The notes under the pieces: generated by a model
What the model saw: only the letters and a program-made list of their open reading frames with translations
The model's database searches: none
What the model was told of the DNA's origin: nothing
Part shown: in pieces, positions 41,957-51,728 of the stretch
How the letters are laid out: each line of letters starts with the position of its first letter
How positions within the stretch are numbered: position 1 is the stretch's first letter
NCBI RefSeq assembly: GCF_003432065.1
Contig: NZ_QWDE01000001.1
Span: 1,550,001-1,614,000, forward strand
From: Mucilaginibacter terrenus
GTDB lineage: Bacteria; Bacteroidota; Bacteroidia; Sphingobacteriales; Sphingobacteriaceae
Length of the DNA stretch: 64,000 nt
Reading direction: 5' to 3'
Position numbers and translations under genes: made by a program

Positions 41957-43210
41957 ATGCCCTCTATCATTCAGCTATACAAAAACGCCTACAGCGGCCT
42001 CTCTCGTAACAACTGGTATTTGAGCATAGTTATGCTCATCAACCGGAGCGGCACTATGGTGGTACCCTTCCTTACTATTTACTGCGTAAAGCAACTGCAT
42101 TTCAGCGTAGAGCAGGCTGGCTATATTATGGCCCTGTTTGGTGTTGGTGCTATACTTGGGGCCTTCATCGGTGGAAAACTGTCGGATCGTATCGGCTTTT
42201 ACGACATGCAGACAGGCACACTCCTAAGCGGCGGCATTATGTTCATTGTTTTGGGTTTTCAGCACACCTTTACTACGCTGGGTGCAGGTACCTTTATCTT
42301 AAGCTTATGCAACGAAGCTTTCAGGCCTGCTAACTCTACGGCAATAGCTCACTACAGCAAGCCGGAGAATAAAACGCGTTCCTACTCGCTTCATCGTCTT
42401 GCAGTAAACCTCGGCTGGGCGGTTGGTGCGGCCACAGGCGGCTTTCTGGCGTCCATAAATTACCATTTACTGTTTTGGGTGGATGGTTGCACCAATATAT
42501 TGGCTGCGCTCATCCTGCTTAAACTAATGCCAAGATCACACTACACCAAACCCGTAAGCTTTACTAAATCAACTTCGCGTAAATCATCTCCTTACCGGGA
42601 TAAGGTCTTCGTCACCTTTATTGTACTGATCACTCTGTTTAATATCTGCTTTTTCCAGTTCTTTGTAATGGAGCCCGTGTTTTATAAGTTGGAGTGGCAC
42701 TTCAACGAGCGTTTTATTGGCGCCCTGCTGGCACTGAACGGTATCTTCATCGCACTTGTGGAGATGGTGATGATCAATCAGCTGGAAGGAAAGCGGCACC
42801 CGCTGTCATTCATCAGCATTGGTGTGCTGGTTACCGGCGTTGGTTTTTCGCTGCTGAATGTTCTGCCGCCAGGTGCTATTGCAGGTGTCGCAATCGTGTT
42901 GATCATCACGTTTGGAGAAATGCTGAGCATGCCCTTTATGAATGCTTATTGGGTAGCGCGGTCTCAGGAGCATAATCGTGGGCAGTATGCCGCCCTGTAC
43001 GCCATGAGCTGGGCTGCGGCACAGGTGATAGCACCTGCTGTGGGCGCACAGGTAATCGGCATCGGCGGCTTTACATTATTGTGGTGGCTGCTGGTGGGTG
43101 TGTGCGGCGCGGTTTGTGCGGGACTGCTGCTAATGTATTATTTTAATAAGGAACAAAATGTAGCTGCCGACCTCTATCATATTGAGCAGGAGCTGCAAGA
43201 ACCACTGTAA
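41957..43210 (+). CDS. Major facilitator superfamily transporter
   Basis: A 417-aa protein with twelve predicted helices. The motif-A loop GAFIGGKLSDRIGFYDMQ lies between helices 2 and 3, and SLCNEAFRPANSTAIAHYSKPENKTRSYSLHRLAVNLGWAVG resembles drug/sugar efflux MFS proteins of the YdhP/MdtH type. Substrate unknown. The start lies 37 bases after the serine hydrolase gene. Confidence 0.9.
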   Translation: MPSIIQLYKNAYSGLSRNNWYLSIVMLINRSGTMVVPFLTIYCVKQLHFSVEQAGYIMALFGVGAILGAFIGGKLSDRIGFYDMQTGTLLSGGIMFIVLGFQHTFTTLGAGTFILSLCNEAFRPANSTAIAHYSKPENKTRSYSLHRLAVNLGWAVGAATGGFLASINYHLLFWVDGCTNILAALILLKLMPRSHYTKPVSFTKSTSRKSSPYRDKVFVTFIVLITLFNICFFQFFVMEPVFYKLEWHFNERFIGALLALNGIFIALVEMVMINQLEGKRHPLSFISIGVLVTGVGFSLLNVLPPGAIAGVAIVLIITFGEMLSMPFMNAYWVARSQEHNRGQYAALYAMSWAAAQVIAPAVGAQVIGIGGFTLLWWLLVGVCGAVCAGLLLMYYFNKEQNVAADLYHIEQELQEPL

Positions 43211-43220
43211 CACAATCAAA

Positions 43221-43345
43221 AAGACTGTATCATGGTTTCAAAAACTGTAACATGTTAAAACATCTAAATTACACAACAAATTGACAATTAGACAAATAGC
43301 AAAAATCAGCCCTTTTTAGGTGTAACAGGTGTAACACATCTTTCG
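43221..43345. repeat. Dispersed repeat, copy A (about 120 bases)
   Basis: The block ACTGTATCATGGTTTCAAAA... at 43224-43270 matches 53408-53454 with only a few mismatches, and both copies end about 50 bases later with GTGTAACAGGTGTAACACA. Each copy sits in an intergenic gap. No coding capacity is seen; it may be a small non-autonomous mobile element or a shared regulatory element. Confidence 0.55.
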
Positions 43346-43390
43346 CGTTACAGTGCAGCTTACACAGCATCTTCATAACTTCGCAATACT

Positions 43391-44023
43391 ATGAAACACG
43401 TACTTATTCTTGATCTCGATAATACCATCTATCCGGTAAGTTCGATAGCCGGTAAACTGTTCGGCGAGCTCTTCAAGTTGATTGATGAACATCTGTTGCC
43501 GGCAGACAACGAAGCAGTGGAGAAGGCTAAGGACGAGCTTACCCGCCGCCCCTACCAGCATGTAGCCGATGAGTTTGGCTTTAGCGAAGAACTAAAAGAG
43601 AAAGGAATGCAGCTGCTTAACAACATCACGTTTGATGAGCCGATGCAGCCCTATGCAGCATATGATGATCTACGCGCTATAACGGTAGATAAGTACCTGG
43701 TGACAACCGGTTTTACCAAACTGCAGATGAGCAAAGTGAAAATGCTAGGTATAGAAGCAGATTTTAAAGGTATTTACATTGTTGACCCGGAAAGGTCCAG
43801 CCAAACAAAGAAGGACATCTTTCAGCAAATAATGACCGACAACGGCTATACTGCTGAAGATGCGCTTGTAATCGGCGATGACCCGAAGTCGGAGATTAAA
43901 GCTGCGGTTGAGCTCGGTATTGATACTTTCTTATTCGACCCGCATGATAAACATGGCGATGCAACAGTAACCTACCGCAGCGCGGATTATCAGGACGTAA
44001 TCAGGATTGTAACGGAGGGTTAA
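43391..44023 (+). CDS. HAD-superfamily hydrolase, pyrimidine 5'-nucleotidase-like
   Basis: A 210-aa HAD IA protein: motif I LILDLDNTIYP, motif II VTTGFTKLQ, motif III with SSQTKKDIFQQ, and motif IV LVIGDDPKSEIKAA. The DLDNTIYP form is common in the SDT1/pyrimidine nucleotidase-like group. Its 3' end overlaps the convergent DinB gene by 23 bases. Confidence 0.87.
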   Translation: MKHVLILDLDNTIYPVSSIAGKLFGELFKLIDEHLLPADNEAVEKAKDELTRRPYQHVADEFGFSEELKEKGMQLLNNITFDEPMQPYAAYDDLRAITVDKYLVTTGFTKLQMSKVKMLGIEADFKGIYIVDPERSSQTKKDIFQQIMTDNGYTAEDALVIGDDPKSEIKAAVELGIDTFLFDPHDKHGDATVTYRSADYQDVIRIVTEG

Positions 44024-44519
44024 CCACATTTGCTGTTACCAGCAGTTGCCCCAGGTGGCGCATCGTGTGCTCGGCGGCATGCACGTATAAGCCAATTACT
44101 GTTGACGGCAGTTCGGTGCGCCCGACTGCTCGGAAGTCAGTAAGGATTTTTGGATCTATCTGGCTTAATTCCTGTAAGGCTTTATCAACCTGTCTGTTAA
44201 AATTACCCACCAAAGCAGATGTAGTGTATACAATTGTGGTCGGTTTACCTTCTGCTTGCAAATAGGCTAATTGTTCTGTGGATAACTTTTCGCCACGGGC
44301 ATAAGTAAATAAACGGTCGAGCACACCGGTCATGTGCTGCAAATGAAAACCAACGGAAGCCATACTGTACACCTTGTCCCAAAGCTTTTCATCGGGCCAG
44401 TCCGTCATGAAAGCATTTACCTCTTCTCTTGCCTGTAGCAACGCATGTGCAACAGGCTGCGTTAGCGCAGGCATGTTATCCAACGGCCCTCGAAGCCAAA
44501 CCTCCGGTTGATTGTTCAT
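44001..44519 (-). CDS. DinB-family protein
   Basis: A 172-aa helical-bundle protein. The putative ligands are the His in VGFHLQHMTGVLDRL and the HAAEHTMRHLGQLLVTANV region, which fit the His3 pattern of DinB/YfiT proteins. Function is unknown. It overlaps the HAD gene end to end by 23 bases and begins five bases after the GH26 stop, though that gene lies upstream of it on the same strand. Confidence 0.85.
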   Translation of the reverse strand: MNNQPEVWLRGPLDNMPALTQPVAHALLQAREEVNAFMTDWPDEKLWDKVYSMASVGFHLQHMTGVLDRLFTYARGEKLSTEQLAYLQAEGKPTTIVYTTSALVGNFNRQVDKALQELSQIDPKILTDFRAVGRTELPSTVIGLYVHAAEHTMRHLGQLLVTANVVNPPLQS

Positions 44520-44524
44520 ACTCG

Positions 44525-45538
44525 TTAAGGTTTAGTAGCCAGCCTTTCCTTCACATCATCATGGCTTAGCGTGGTAGGCAAGCCATAAACTTCCTTAACA
44601 CGGTCCTTGGTGTTATCTGTCCATAACCAACTCGTCCAGGTCATAAACCACAGCCATTTAGGCTGGTGCTTAAGCACTGTGGCATTGGGTAACTCGCCGT
44701 TCTCAGTAAGCGCTATGGGCTTGCCGTTTGCAAGGGCAAGCAGTTCTTCGTAGTCGCTTTGTTCGTAATCAAAGTGATAAACGTCTGTACCTAAAATATC
44801 TACGTATTCGGCTCCCGGATAAAAATCTTTGTAGTGGTAAGCCTCATCTTCGGGTATGTCGCGCAGGCTGTTGGCACCCCAAACCCATATCAGGTTATTA
44901 AGGTGATGGTAGTTGGTATACCTGTCATACATCATCTTGTAGAGCTTGGCAATACCGTTTGGTCCCTTCTTGTTGCCCCACCAAAACCATACGCCGTTCA
45001 TCTCGTGATAAGGGCGCCATAGTACCGGCACATGCGCATCCTGCAGCTGTTTTAAATAGCCTGCTATGACGTCAATTTGTGCTACCCACTTCTTATTTAA
45101 GGCAGTGCCTGGTGTGGTCAGCTCCGTCCATTGTTCGGCGGTAAGCTTGCCTTGTACGCTTTTTTTCCAGTCGTAGGGTGGTTCATCTATTGGCCGGCCC
45201 TGGTGCCACATCAAGGTAACTAAATAACCTTCCCGCGATTTCTTTATTGATTCATTTACGATATTCTGCCCAAGGTCTTTATCGCCCCATAGGATAAAAT
45301 CTGTACCCCAAAGTGCCGGATATTTACCTGTGATGTTCTTTGCCGAATCTGAGAATACGTTTAGGTCGCTGTTATAGTTATGCTGCCCCGAAAGCATGTG
45401 CTTACCGTTAATCTCATACAGGTAAGCCAACAGGTTTTTCACCTCAGCGCTGGCGTTCTTGTTAACAGGCTTAAAGGTTTGTGCCATTGGCCGGCACGAC
45501 AGCAATAACAGCGGAACTACATATAATAACTTTCTCAT
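44525..45538 (-). CDS. GH26-family beta-mannanase-like lipoprotein
   Basis: A 337-aa exported protein with a lipobox (LLLLSC, Cys15). The GH26 fold shows MLSGQHNYNS at the start of the barrel, the acid/base E179 in WRPYHEMNGVWFWWG and the nucleophile E279 in ALTENGELP. GH26 enzymes cleave beta-1,4-mannans or related glycans. No SusC/SusD genes are nearby, so it is not in a typical polysaccharide utilisation locus. Confidence 0.9.
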   Translation of the reverse strand: MRKLLYVVPLLLLSCRPMAQTFKPVNKNASAEVKNLLAYLYEINGKHMLSGQHNYNSDLNVFSDSAKNITGKYPALWGTDFILWGDKDLGQNIVNESIKKSREGYLVTLMWHQGRPIDEPPYDWKKSVQGKLTAEQWTELTTPGTALNKKWVAQIDVIAGYLKQLQDAHVPVLWRPYHEMNGVWFWWGNKKGPNGIAKLYKMMYDRYTNYHHLNNLIWVWGANSLRDIPEDEAYHYKDFYPGAEYVDILGTDVYHFDYEQSDYEELLALANGKPIALTENGELPNATVLKHQPKWLWFMTWTSWLWTDNTKDRVKEVYGLPTTLSHDDVKERLATKP

Positions 45539-45641
45539 GATTACTTTAAAATGGCTACATATTTACCACCACTAAAAATAAAACTAAATGTGGTATAGCT
45601 ATTGCTATGTTGAAAGAAATTTTACAATCTAATATTCACTG

Positions 45642-47201
45642 ATGCGAAACTTTAACATAAAAAAAGCCTTCTGGCTCACTACGCTGATCATCCTTTCTGC
45701 CTCGCTACTTATTCTGCAAAGCTGTAAAAAGAAAAGCCGCTCTGACCTGGGCGCAACCCTTTACAAGAAAACCAAGAACAAAGTGTTCAGAGATGCCACT
45801 CCCGAAGGTTTGGCCGATGTTTTCAAGAAAGTTATGGAAGAAGAGAAAAGCCATGTGGCTAATCCTAAACTTATTGGTGCTTTCTACGAGGAAAACGGTT
45901 ACGATCCGGTTTTCGTAATGGATCACATTTTTAATGGCGACGTTGATCTTACCGCCAACTACTTCGAAAAAGTAAACCAGCATGGCCTGGACCCTAAAAT
46001 GTTCAATGCCGACGAGATTAAAGCCTTGGTTGATAAGTTCCAGGACAAGAAGGCCATCAAGAATCTTGATGAGGCTTACCGCGATATCGCTTTATTGGAA
46101 ATCAAAACAGCCAATTCGCTTATCAACTACTCAAATGCGCTTCAGTACGGTATGATTAGCCCGCGCAAAATTTACCAGCGCTACTACACCGAAACTAAAA
46201 GGCCGGACAGTGCAGGCATGTCAAAGATCTTCTACATAAAAGATATGAAGCATTACCTGGACAGCATACAGCCTAAGGATCCTCAGTACATAGCTTTACA
46301 AAAAGCATTGGCATCAGGCAGTGTTGCACCGGGCATGAGCAAAGAAGAAACCATCCGCTACCTGGTAGTGAATTTGGAACGCCTGCGCTGGAAAAACAAG
46401 CCTACTCAGGACAAATATGTAATTGTGAATATCCCGGATTACCGCCTGGATGTTATGGACCACGGTCAATCTGTCCTGAACATGAAAGTGTGTGTTGGCG
46501 AAGGCCGCAACAAAGACCGCGAGAACTCACTTGTTGAGTATGATGAAAGCGACAAGATAGACCGCCCTTTCAGCCGCGAAACACCACAGCTAAACAGTAT
46601 GATACACAGCGTACAGGTGAACCCGGTTTGGAACATCCCGCAGAGCATTGCCAGTAAAGAGATAATGGTAGAGGCTGCTAAAGACCCATACTACCTATCA
46701 AACAAAAACATTGACGTATATAAAAACGGCAAAAAGGTAGAAGATCCGGAAACAATCGACTGGGGAAGCGCTTCAGCAGGAGATTATGACTTTAAACAAC
46801 GTCCCGGTGATGATAATGCTTTAGGCAAGATAAAATTCCTGTTTAACAACAAAAGCAGCGTTTACCTGCATGACACACCTGCTAAACAACCATTTACCTG
46901 GAACATGCGCGCGGTAAGCCACGGTTGTGTACGCCTGGAAAAACCACAGGAGCTTGCAAGAGTATTGTTTGGAGATGGAGCTACCTACCAGAAAATAGCC
47001 GATGATATGGGCAAAGACAATCCCGACCCTACTACCCTTGCGGTACCTAAAAAGGTTCCGGTGTACTTAACCTATGTTACCTGCTGGGCAGATAGCAATG
47101 GCGTTATACAGTTCAGGCCGGATGTATACGGGTTAGACATTGTATTATATGGCCACCTGCAAAGGTTCCTGGCACCAAGCCAGCAACTGGCTAACTTGTA
47201 A
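45642..47201 (+). CDS. L,D-transpeptidase lipoprotein, YcbB type
   Basis: A 519-aa protein with lipoprotein signal (LILQSC, Cys28) followed by KKKSRSD. The YkuD domain contains VYLHDTPAKQPF and SHGCVRLEKPQELARVLF with the catalytic Cys. The architecture matches the enzyme encoded at 9780, and the two are probably paralogues. It forms or edits 3-3 crosslinks in peptidoglycan. The gene has its own terminator. Confidence 0.9.
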   Translation: MRNFNIKKAFWLTTLIILSASLLILQSCKKKSRSDLGATLYKKTKNKVFRDATPEGLADVFKKVMEEEKSHVANPKLIGAFYEENGYDPVFVMDHIFNGDVDLTANYFEKVNQHGLDPKMFNADEIKALVDKFQDKKAIKNLDEAYRDIALLEIKTANSLINYSNALQYGMISPRKIYQRYYTETKRPDSAGMSKIFYIKDMKHYLDSIQPKDPQYIALQKALASGSVAPGMSKEETIRYLVVNLERLRWKNKPTQDKYVIVNIPDYRLDVMDHGQSVLNMKVCVGEGRNKDRENSLVEYDESDKIDRPFSRETPQLNSMIHSVQVNPVWNIPQSIASKEIMVEAAKDPYYLSNKNIDVYKNGKKVEDPETIDWGSASAGDYDFKQRPGDDNALGKIKFLFNNKSSVYLHDTPAKQPFTWNMRAVSHGCVRLEKPQELARVLFGDGATYQKIADDMGKDNPDPTTLAVPKKVPVYLTYVTCWADSNGVIQFRPDVYGLDIVLYGHLQRFLAPSQQLANL

Positions 47202-47228
47202 TTTATAGTACACCTGCTATATAAACAC

Positions 47229-47258
47229 AAAAGCCCGGCTGTTATGGCCGGGCTTTTT
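47229..47258 (+). terminator. Rho-independent terminator after the L,D-transpeptidase gene
   Basis: AAAAGCCCGGC / GCCGGGCTTTT with a seven-base loop lies between two convergent L,D-transpeptidase genes (stops at 47201 and 47280) and can work on both strands. Confidence 0.85.
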
Positions 47259-47279
47259 GCGTTATTTAGTTTAGCTCAG

Positions 47280-48095
47280 TTACAATTTTGAAATCAATGC
47301 TGTGCTGCCTGCCTTAGTAGTATCTGCTGCCGCTGGCATTAAAAAGTTGGCCGGGCCGTTCTCATCTAATAATTTAGATGTGTAGTTGGCAGTATTTGCA
47401 TTGATAAACAGCATCGAACCGCCTTTGATAGTATTGATCACCAGGCTTGACACTTCCGGAGAGACCGCCGGGCAACCAAAGCTGCGACCTAAACGGCCCA
47501 ATTGGTTAATAGTGCCCTGGCTTACGTAATCTGCAGCGTGTACTACAATACCACGTGCACGGGCCGCGCTATTGATGCCTTCATCTAAACCATTTAAGCG
47601 TAGCGATTGACCATGTTTGCCAATATATACGTCATCTGTAAGATAAAAACCAAGGCTGCTCTGGTGCGACTCGTTATTGTTAGAGAACGCTGTAGCCATA
47701 TCGTTACCACTGCCTTGTCCGTGGGCAACCCAGGTGTTCAGCAGTACTGTTTTGTTCAACACGTCAATAATCCACATTCTCTTTTCGCGGCTTGGCTTGT
47801 TAAAGTCTACTACGGTGATAATGTTACTGTTTTTGGCCAGTTTGTTCTCCAGTTTAAGATTGTAATAACCTGTAAGTGCTTTTTGCAGCACGGCTATATC
47901 CATACCAGTTTGGGCCAGGTTGGCAGTCTGATAAAGTTGGTTTACATACTGAGCAAAAAAATCTTTGCTGGTTAATGTACCACCTGTTTTAACAATACCA
48001 TTAATGTTTTTTGATACGCTTGAAGGTTTCCAGCTGATAACAGTTACGGAAAATAACAATAAAGCGCCTATGATCCACCAAAGATGTTTTCTCAT
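47280..48095 (-). CDS. Murein L,D-transpeptidase catalytic-domain protein
   Basis: A 271-aa exported protein with N-terminal signal/anchor (HLWWIIGALLLFSVTVISW). The catalytic segment is LGRSFGCPAVSPEVSSLVIN with the Cys after FG, the form found in the short YkuD-like family of Bacteroidota (murein L,D-transpeptidase catalytic domain). HGQGSGNDMATAFSN is also typical. It converges on the YcbB-type gene. Confidence 0.88.
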   Translation of the reverse strand: MRKHLWWIIGALLLFSVTVISWKPSSVSKNINGIVKTGGTLTSKDFFAQYVNQLYQTANLAQTGMDIAVLQKALTGYYNLKLENKLAKNSNIITVVDFNKPSREKRMWIIDVLNKTVLLNTWVAHGQGSGNDMATAFSNNNESHQSSLGFYLTDDVYIGKHGQSLRLNGLDEGINSAARARGIVVHAADYVSQGTINQLGRLGRSFGCPAVSPEVSSLVINTIKGGSMLFINANTANYTSKLLDENGPANFLMPAAADTTKAGSTALISKL

Positions 48096-48304
48096 AATAT
48101 TATGGGTTTAATCCAATAAGTTTATAATCAATTCAGGGCAGCTACGGTGCAGGATTTGCGGTTTAATAATTGCGAATGCTGATACAAATATACAAAATTT
48201 CCTCTCAAATACTGTCATTGCAATCTCATCATATATTAATGATTAAATTACTTAAAGTAAAGTTAATAAATACGACTGAGAAATGCAAATATTTAAAGGT
48301 ACAA

Positions 48305-48336
48305 AAAAGGCTGCACGTTGATGCGTGCAGCCTTTT
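48305..48336 (-). terminator. Rho-independent terminator after the nitroreductase gene
   Basis: Stem AAAAGGCTGCACG / CGTGCAGCCTTTT with a six-base loop, 28 bases past the nitroreductase stop on the minus strand and followed by a T run on that strand. Confidence 0.8.
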
Positions 48337-48363
48337 GCATTTTTTTTCTGGTGTTACGATAAC

Positions 48364-48942
48364 TTATTTATTCCAAACGATCTTCTCCTCTACCGGAATC
48401 TTACGTTTACCTTCCGGCTGCACATCTGTATAGCCCAGGAATAGTACACCTAAAACAGCATCTTCAGCACCCAGGCCAAAATGTTCTGCATAAGCAGGTT
48501 TAAGGACAGCACCGCCGGTACTCCAGAACGCCCCGATGTTAAGCGCGGTTGCGCCAAGCAGCAGGTTTTGTACAGCGCAGGCAGTAGCAATAACTTCTTC
48601 AAACTGGGGGATCTTTGGCAAGTCACCTCGTTTTTGGTAAGCAATTACCACGTGCGACGAGTTATTACCCTGGTTAGTAAGGTTAGTGTACGTAGTTGAA
48701 TTAAAGGTTTCTTCGGTTGTGGTGCTTTTGTAAATATCAGCATGTGTAGCGCAGTATTTAGCAGGATCCTCAAAAACAATAAAGCGCCATGGCTCTGTAT
48801 TGCCGTGGTTAGGCGCCCAATCGGCAAGTTCCAGTACCGAGGCCACGTGGCCGTTAGGTATTTTGTTGCCATTCATGGTAGACGGCTTAATGGTACGGCG
48901 TGCTTTTATATTGCTTGCAACAGCAGCGAAAGTAGATTCCAT
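48364..48942 (-). CDS. Nitroreductase-family flavoprotein
   Basis: A 192-aa FMN-dependent oxidoreductase. RRTIKP near the start and WAPNHGNTEPWRFIVFED form the FMN and substrate pocket, and LGVLFLGYTDVQPEGKRKIP closes the domain, as in the YdjA/TdsD group of small nitroreductases. It probably acts as a dimer. Physiological substrate unknown. It is monocistronic with a terminator. Confidence 0.9.
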   Translation of the reverse strand: MESTFAAVASNIKARRTIKPSTMNGNKIPNGHVASVLELADWAPNHGNTEPWRFIVFEDPAKYCATHADIYKSTTTEETFNSTTYTNLTNQGNNSSHVVIAYQKRGDLPKIPQFEEVIATACAVQNLLLGATALNIGAFWSTGGAVLKPAYAEHFGLGAEDAVLGVLFLGYTDVQPEGKRKIPVEEKIVWNK

Positions 48943-49260
48943 AATAATTATATCAGCTTTTTAAACGCCGCAAATTAGGGATTTTTGCGCAAAGGATGGC
49001 TGCATAACTGATAAAAGAGGTGAGTCTGAAAGAAACATAGCCGGGTGCCGCGGGCTTTCAGCTTCGAATTACCGGGGCTTTTCCCGCATGCAGTAAATAT
49101 ATTTTGGCAGCCGCCTTCCCTTGAAATGTATCTTTGGTTTGTGTGAACGCCTGGAATGTAAATTGCATTCTTTATCCACCTATTCTGTAGAAAAATTGGG
49201 TTAAAACACCTGTTTTATTCATTACTATATCCATATAACTTTATGTAAACTTATCACACA
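48943..49260. other. Intergenic stretch without a recognisable feature
   Basis: This 318-base gap separates the divergent nitroreductase and a two-gene plus-strand operon. I see no RNA gene, no conserved ORF and no long inverted repeat. Promoters for both directions must lie here; TTTATGTAA near 49240 is only weakly like a -7 element. Confidence 0.4.
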
Positions 49261-49827
49261 ATGAAATTTTTAGCAAGTTTTGTACTTATAGCATGGGCTG
49301 TCACCGGGCTATATCTTGGTATTGGAGGACTTACAAAACTAGATACCGATGAAAACTTTAAAGATATTCAAAAAAGAAAAACCGAACTTGAATTAAAAAA
49401 ATTCAACCCGCCTATAACTGTAAAAGAGATCCCAATTGATAATGAATACGATTATCAAATTTTTACGCTTCATCAGGGGATAGAGGAATATTTTACCTGG
49501 ACAGTAATATTGCCGCGATTTGCTGCACTAAGCATAACTGCAATGAGTTTCGGATTGTTAGGGGCTGTGGTATTTTTACTTAAATCGCTTGCATTAAACA
49601 AAGAAGACATTACTAAGATCAAATACCTTTCGTTACCAACATTGGGTATTTTAACAGGCATGGTCGTATTAGGATTATCCTATATTCTTCCGACGATAAT
49701 TGTAGAGGGTGCTACAGAAATCCGTCCGATTACTTTGATGTTCTTTTGTCTTTTCTGCGGCATTTGCTCGGAGAACTTCTATAAGAAAATTGATGATTTG
49801 TTTGAAAAATTATTTAAATCAAAATGA
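49261..49827 (+). CDS. Uncharacterised 188-aa membrane protein
   Basis: An N-terminal helix (residues 3-25, LASFVLIAWAVTGLYLGIG), a polar exported or cytoplasmic segment (26-78), and three further helices (about 80-105, 120-140, 150-170). No family is recognised. AT-rich codon use differs from the GC-richer neighbours. The stop overlaps the next start in ATGA. Confidence 0.7.
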   Translation: MKFLASFVLIAWAVTGLYLGIGGLTKLDTDENFKDIQKRKTELELKKFNPPITVKEIPIDNEYDYQIFTLHQGIEEYFTWTVILPRFAALSITAMSFGLLGAVVFLLKSLALNKEDITKIKYLSLPTLGILTGMVVLGLSYILPTIIVEGATEIRPITLMFFCLFCGICSENFYKKIDDLFEKLFKSK

Positions 49828-50267
49828 AGGCATTTTACTTTTTTATGTTATTAACAGCTATGGGCTTGGCAGCAAAGGCTCAAGGTTCCAGTCAGACAGA
49901 AATGATTCGTGAAGATGTAAGCATAAGCCTGGTGGAAAACATTGGCGCTATACCAATTAACGAAAGTGCCAACGTATTAAAGCGCTTTTCATCAGATAAA
50001 CAAAAAAATTATCAAAAAGCAGATTTAGCTCTTTATAGATATTCTATTATGAAGAAAGGCGATAAAGAGGTGTTACAAGTACATGCCTTGCCTATTGGCG
50101 AGCTTAAAAATGCAGCCAACGAATCTAACTTCACTATTCAAATAAGTTACAACTGTACAGATACCAGCCATAACCCAAAACATGATGCTCAAACCCTTAA
50201 TCAAATGAAAGCAGTTCAAACTGTTAAACATTGTAGTGGAATAAAAATGGTAATACATGATAATTGA
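49824..50267 (+). CDS. Uncharacterised 147-aa exported protein
   Basis: A signal peptide (MKAFYFFMLLTAMGLAAKAQ) is followed by about 127 soluble residues with two cysteines near the end (NCTDTS and KHCSG) that may form a disulfide. No family is recognised. It is translationally coupled to the 188-aa membrane protein through a four-base overlap, so the two may work together at the envelope. Confidence 0.7.
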   Translation: MKAFYFFMLLTAMGLAAKAQGSSQTEMIREDVSISLVENIGAIPINESANVLKRFSSDKQKNYQKADLALYRYSIMKKGDKEVLQVHALPIGELKNAANESNFTIQISYNCTDTSHNPKHDAQTLNQMKAVQTVKHCSGIKMVIHDN

Positions 50268-50459
50268 TGCCCTAATTAAATCAGTATAAAAAATATTTAA
50301 TTAAATAATTTCAACATCATCAACTTATCCCACCAACACACGCAACGGCAAATATATAGTCGATATTAGGGATATAAACTGTTACAACTACATAACACGT
50401 AAAAATACTCGACCAAAATTTTTACCTTTCGCCATTGCCGCTCTGGGGCATAATGGTGT

Positions 50460-51677
50460 ATGAACAACTGGATAAAAAATTATAGCAGTATACTGTGGCT
50501 GCTGGCAGGCATTATTGCCGGTACCATTGCTGGTGTTGTGTTAGGAAAGGATGCAGCGGTACTTAAACCTATTGGCGACATATTCCTAAACCTGCTGTTC
50601 GTGGCGGTTATCCCCCTGGTGTTTTTCGCCATTGCATCGGCCATTGCCAACCTGCAGGGCACGCAAAAACTCGGGCGCATAATCGGCGTAACTGCTGCCG
50701 TGTTTTTAGGGACCATCATCGTAGCTGCTGTTGTAACCATTATAGCGGTTTGGATATTGCCGCTGGGCAACAGCATGGCATCCGCAAAGGCGAATATAGA
50801 CGCCGGCACCACCGGTAAGTTTACGGGTGAACAAATAACACAGCTTTTTACTACCAGCGAATTTTTCAACCTGCTTTCGCGCAAGAACATGCTGGCCATG
50901 ATCATTTTTGCTATACTGGTTGGCTTTGCCAGCCTGCGCGCAGGTGAAAAAGGCGCGGCCTTTACCCATTTCCTTAATGATGGAAGCGAAGTTTTTAAAC
51001 AACTGTTCACCATTATTATGAAAGCCGGTCCGGTGGGTTTAGGGGCTTATTTCGCCTACCAGGTAGCAGAGTTCGGGCCATCGCTGTTCGGCACATACGC
51101 CCATATACTAGGGATAGGTTACGGTGTAAGCATATTTGTGTATGCTGTGGTATATACTATCTACGCATTCATTGCCGGCGGTATCAGCGGCATCCGGCGG
51201 TATTGGAAAAACAACATTATCCCGTCGGCGACTGCCGTAGCTACCTGCAGCAGTATTGCAACTATCCCGGCCAACCTGGATGCAGCTAAAAAGATGGGCA
51301 TCACCAATGTGATAGCGGGCATTACCATCCCTCTTGGCGGCACATTACACAAAGACGGCTCCAGCATATCCTCTATCCTTAAAATGGCGGTAGTATTTGC
51401 CATGTTCGGCAAAGGGTTTGATAGTCCGCAGAACATCCTGCTGGCGCTTGGAATGACCGTATTGGTGAGCGTTGTAGAAGGTGGCATACCCAACGGAGGC
51501 TACATTGGCGAACTGCTGTTTATCTCGGCTTACGGTTTCCCGCCCGAAGCACTGCCTCCGGCGATCATTATCGGTACGCTGATAGACCCTATCGCTACCC
51601 TCCTGAACGCCACCGGCGACACCGCGGCCGCCATGCTGATCAACCGGTTTGTTGAGGGAAAAACGCCAAACTCATAA
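50460..51677 (+). CDS. Dicarboxylate/amino acid:cation symporter (DAACS family)
   Basis: A 405-aa transporter with eight helices and two re-entrant loops. Signatures are LFVAVIPLVFFAIASAIANL, the serine-rich loop ATAVATCSSIATIPANL, and ITIPLGGTLHKDGSSISSILKMA, then the last helix with GDTAAAMLINR. Members couple uptake of glutamate, aspartate or C4-dicarboxylates to Na+ or H+. Substrate cannot be assigned further. Confidence 0.93.
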   Translation: MNNWIKNYSSILWLLAGIIAGTIAGVVLGKDAAVLKPIGDIFLNLLFVAVIPLVFFAIASAIANLQGTQKLGRIIGVTAAVFLGTIIVAAVVTIIAVWILPLGNSMASAKANIDAGTTGKFTGEQITQLFTTSEFFNLLSRKNMLAMIIFAILVGFASLRAGEKGAAFTHFLNDGSEVFKQLFTIIMKAGPVGLGAYFAYQVAEFGPSLFGTYAHILGIGYGVSIFVYAVVYTIYAFIAGGISGIRRYWKNNIIPSATAVATCSSIATIPANLDAAKKMGITNVIAGITIPLGGTLHKDGSSISSILKMAVVFAMFGKGFDSPQNILLALGMTVLVSVVEGGIPNGGYIGELLFISAYGFPPEALPPAIIIGTLIDPIATLLNATGDTAAAMLINRFVEGKTPNS

Positions 51678-51728
51678 GTAGCAAAAGCAGTCTTTTTATT
51701 ACATTAGCTGTAAAATCCTACCCTTTAA

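Noticed and set aside
50273..50303. TAATTAAAT/ATTTAATTA inverted repeat after the 147-aa protein gene
   Set aside because: Purely A/T arms in AT-rich DNA; a stable terminator is unlikely.
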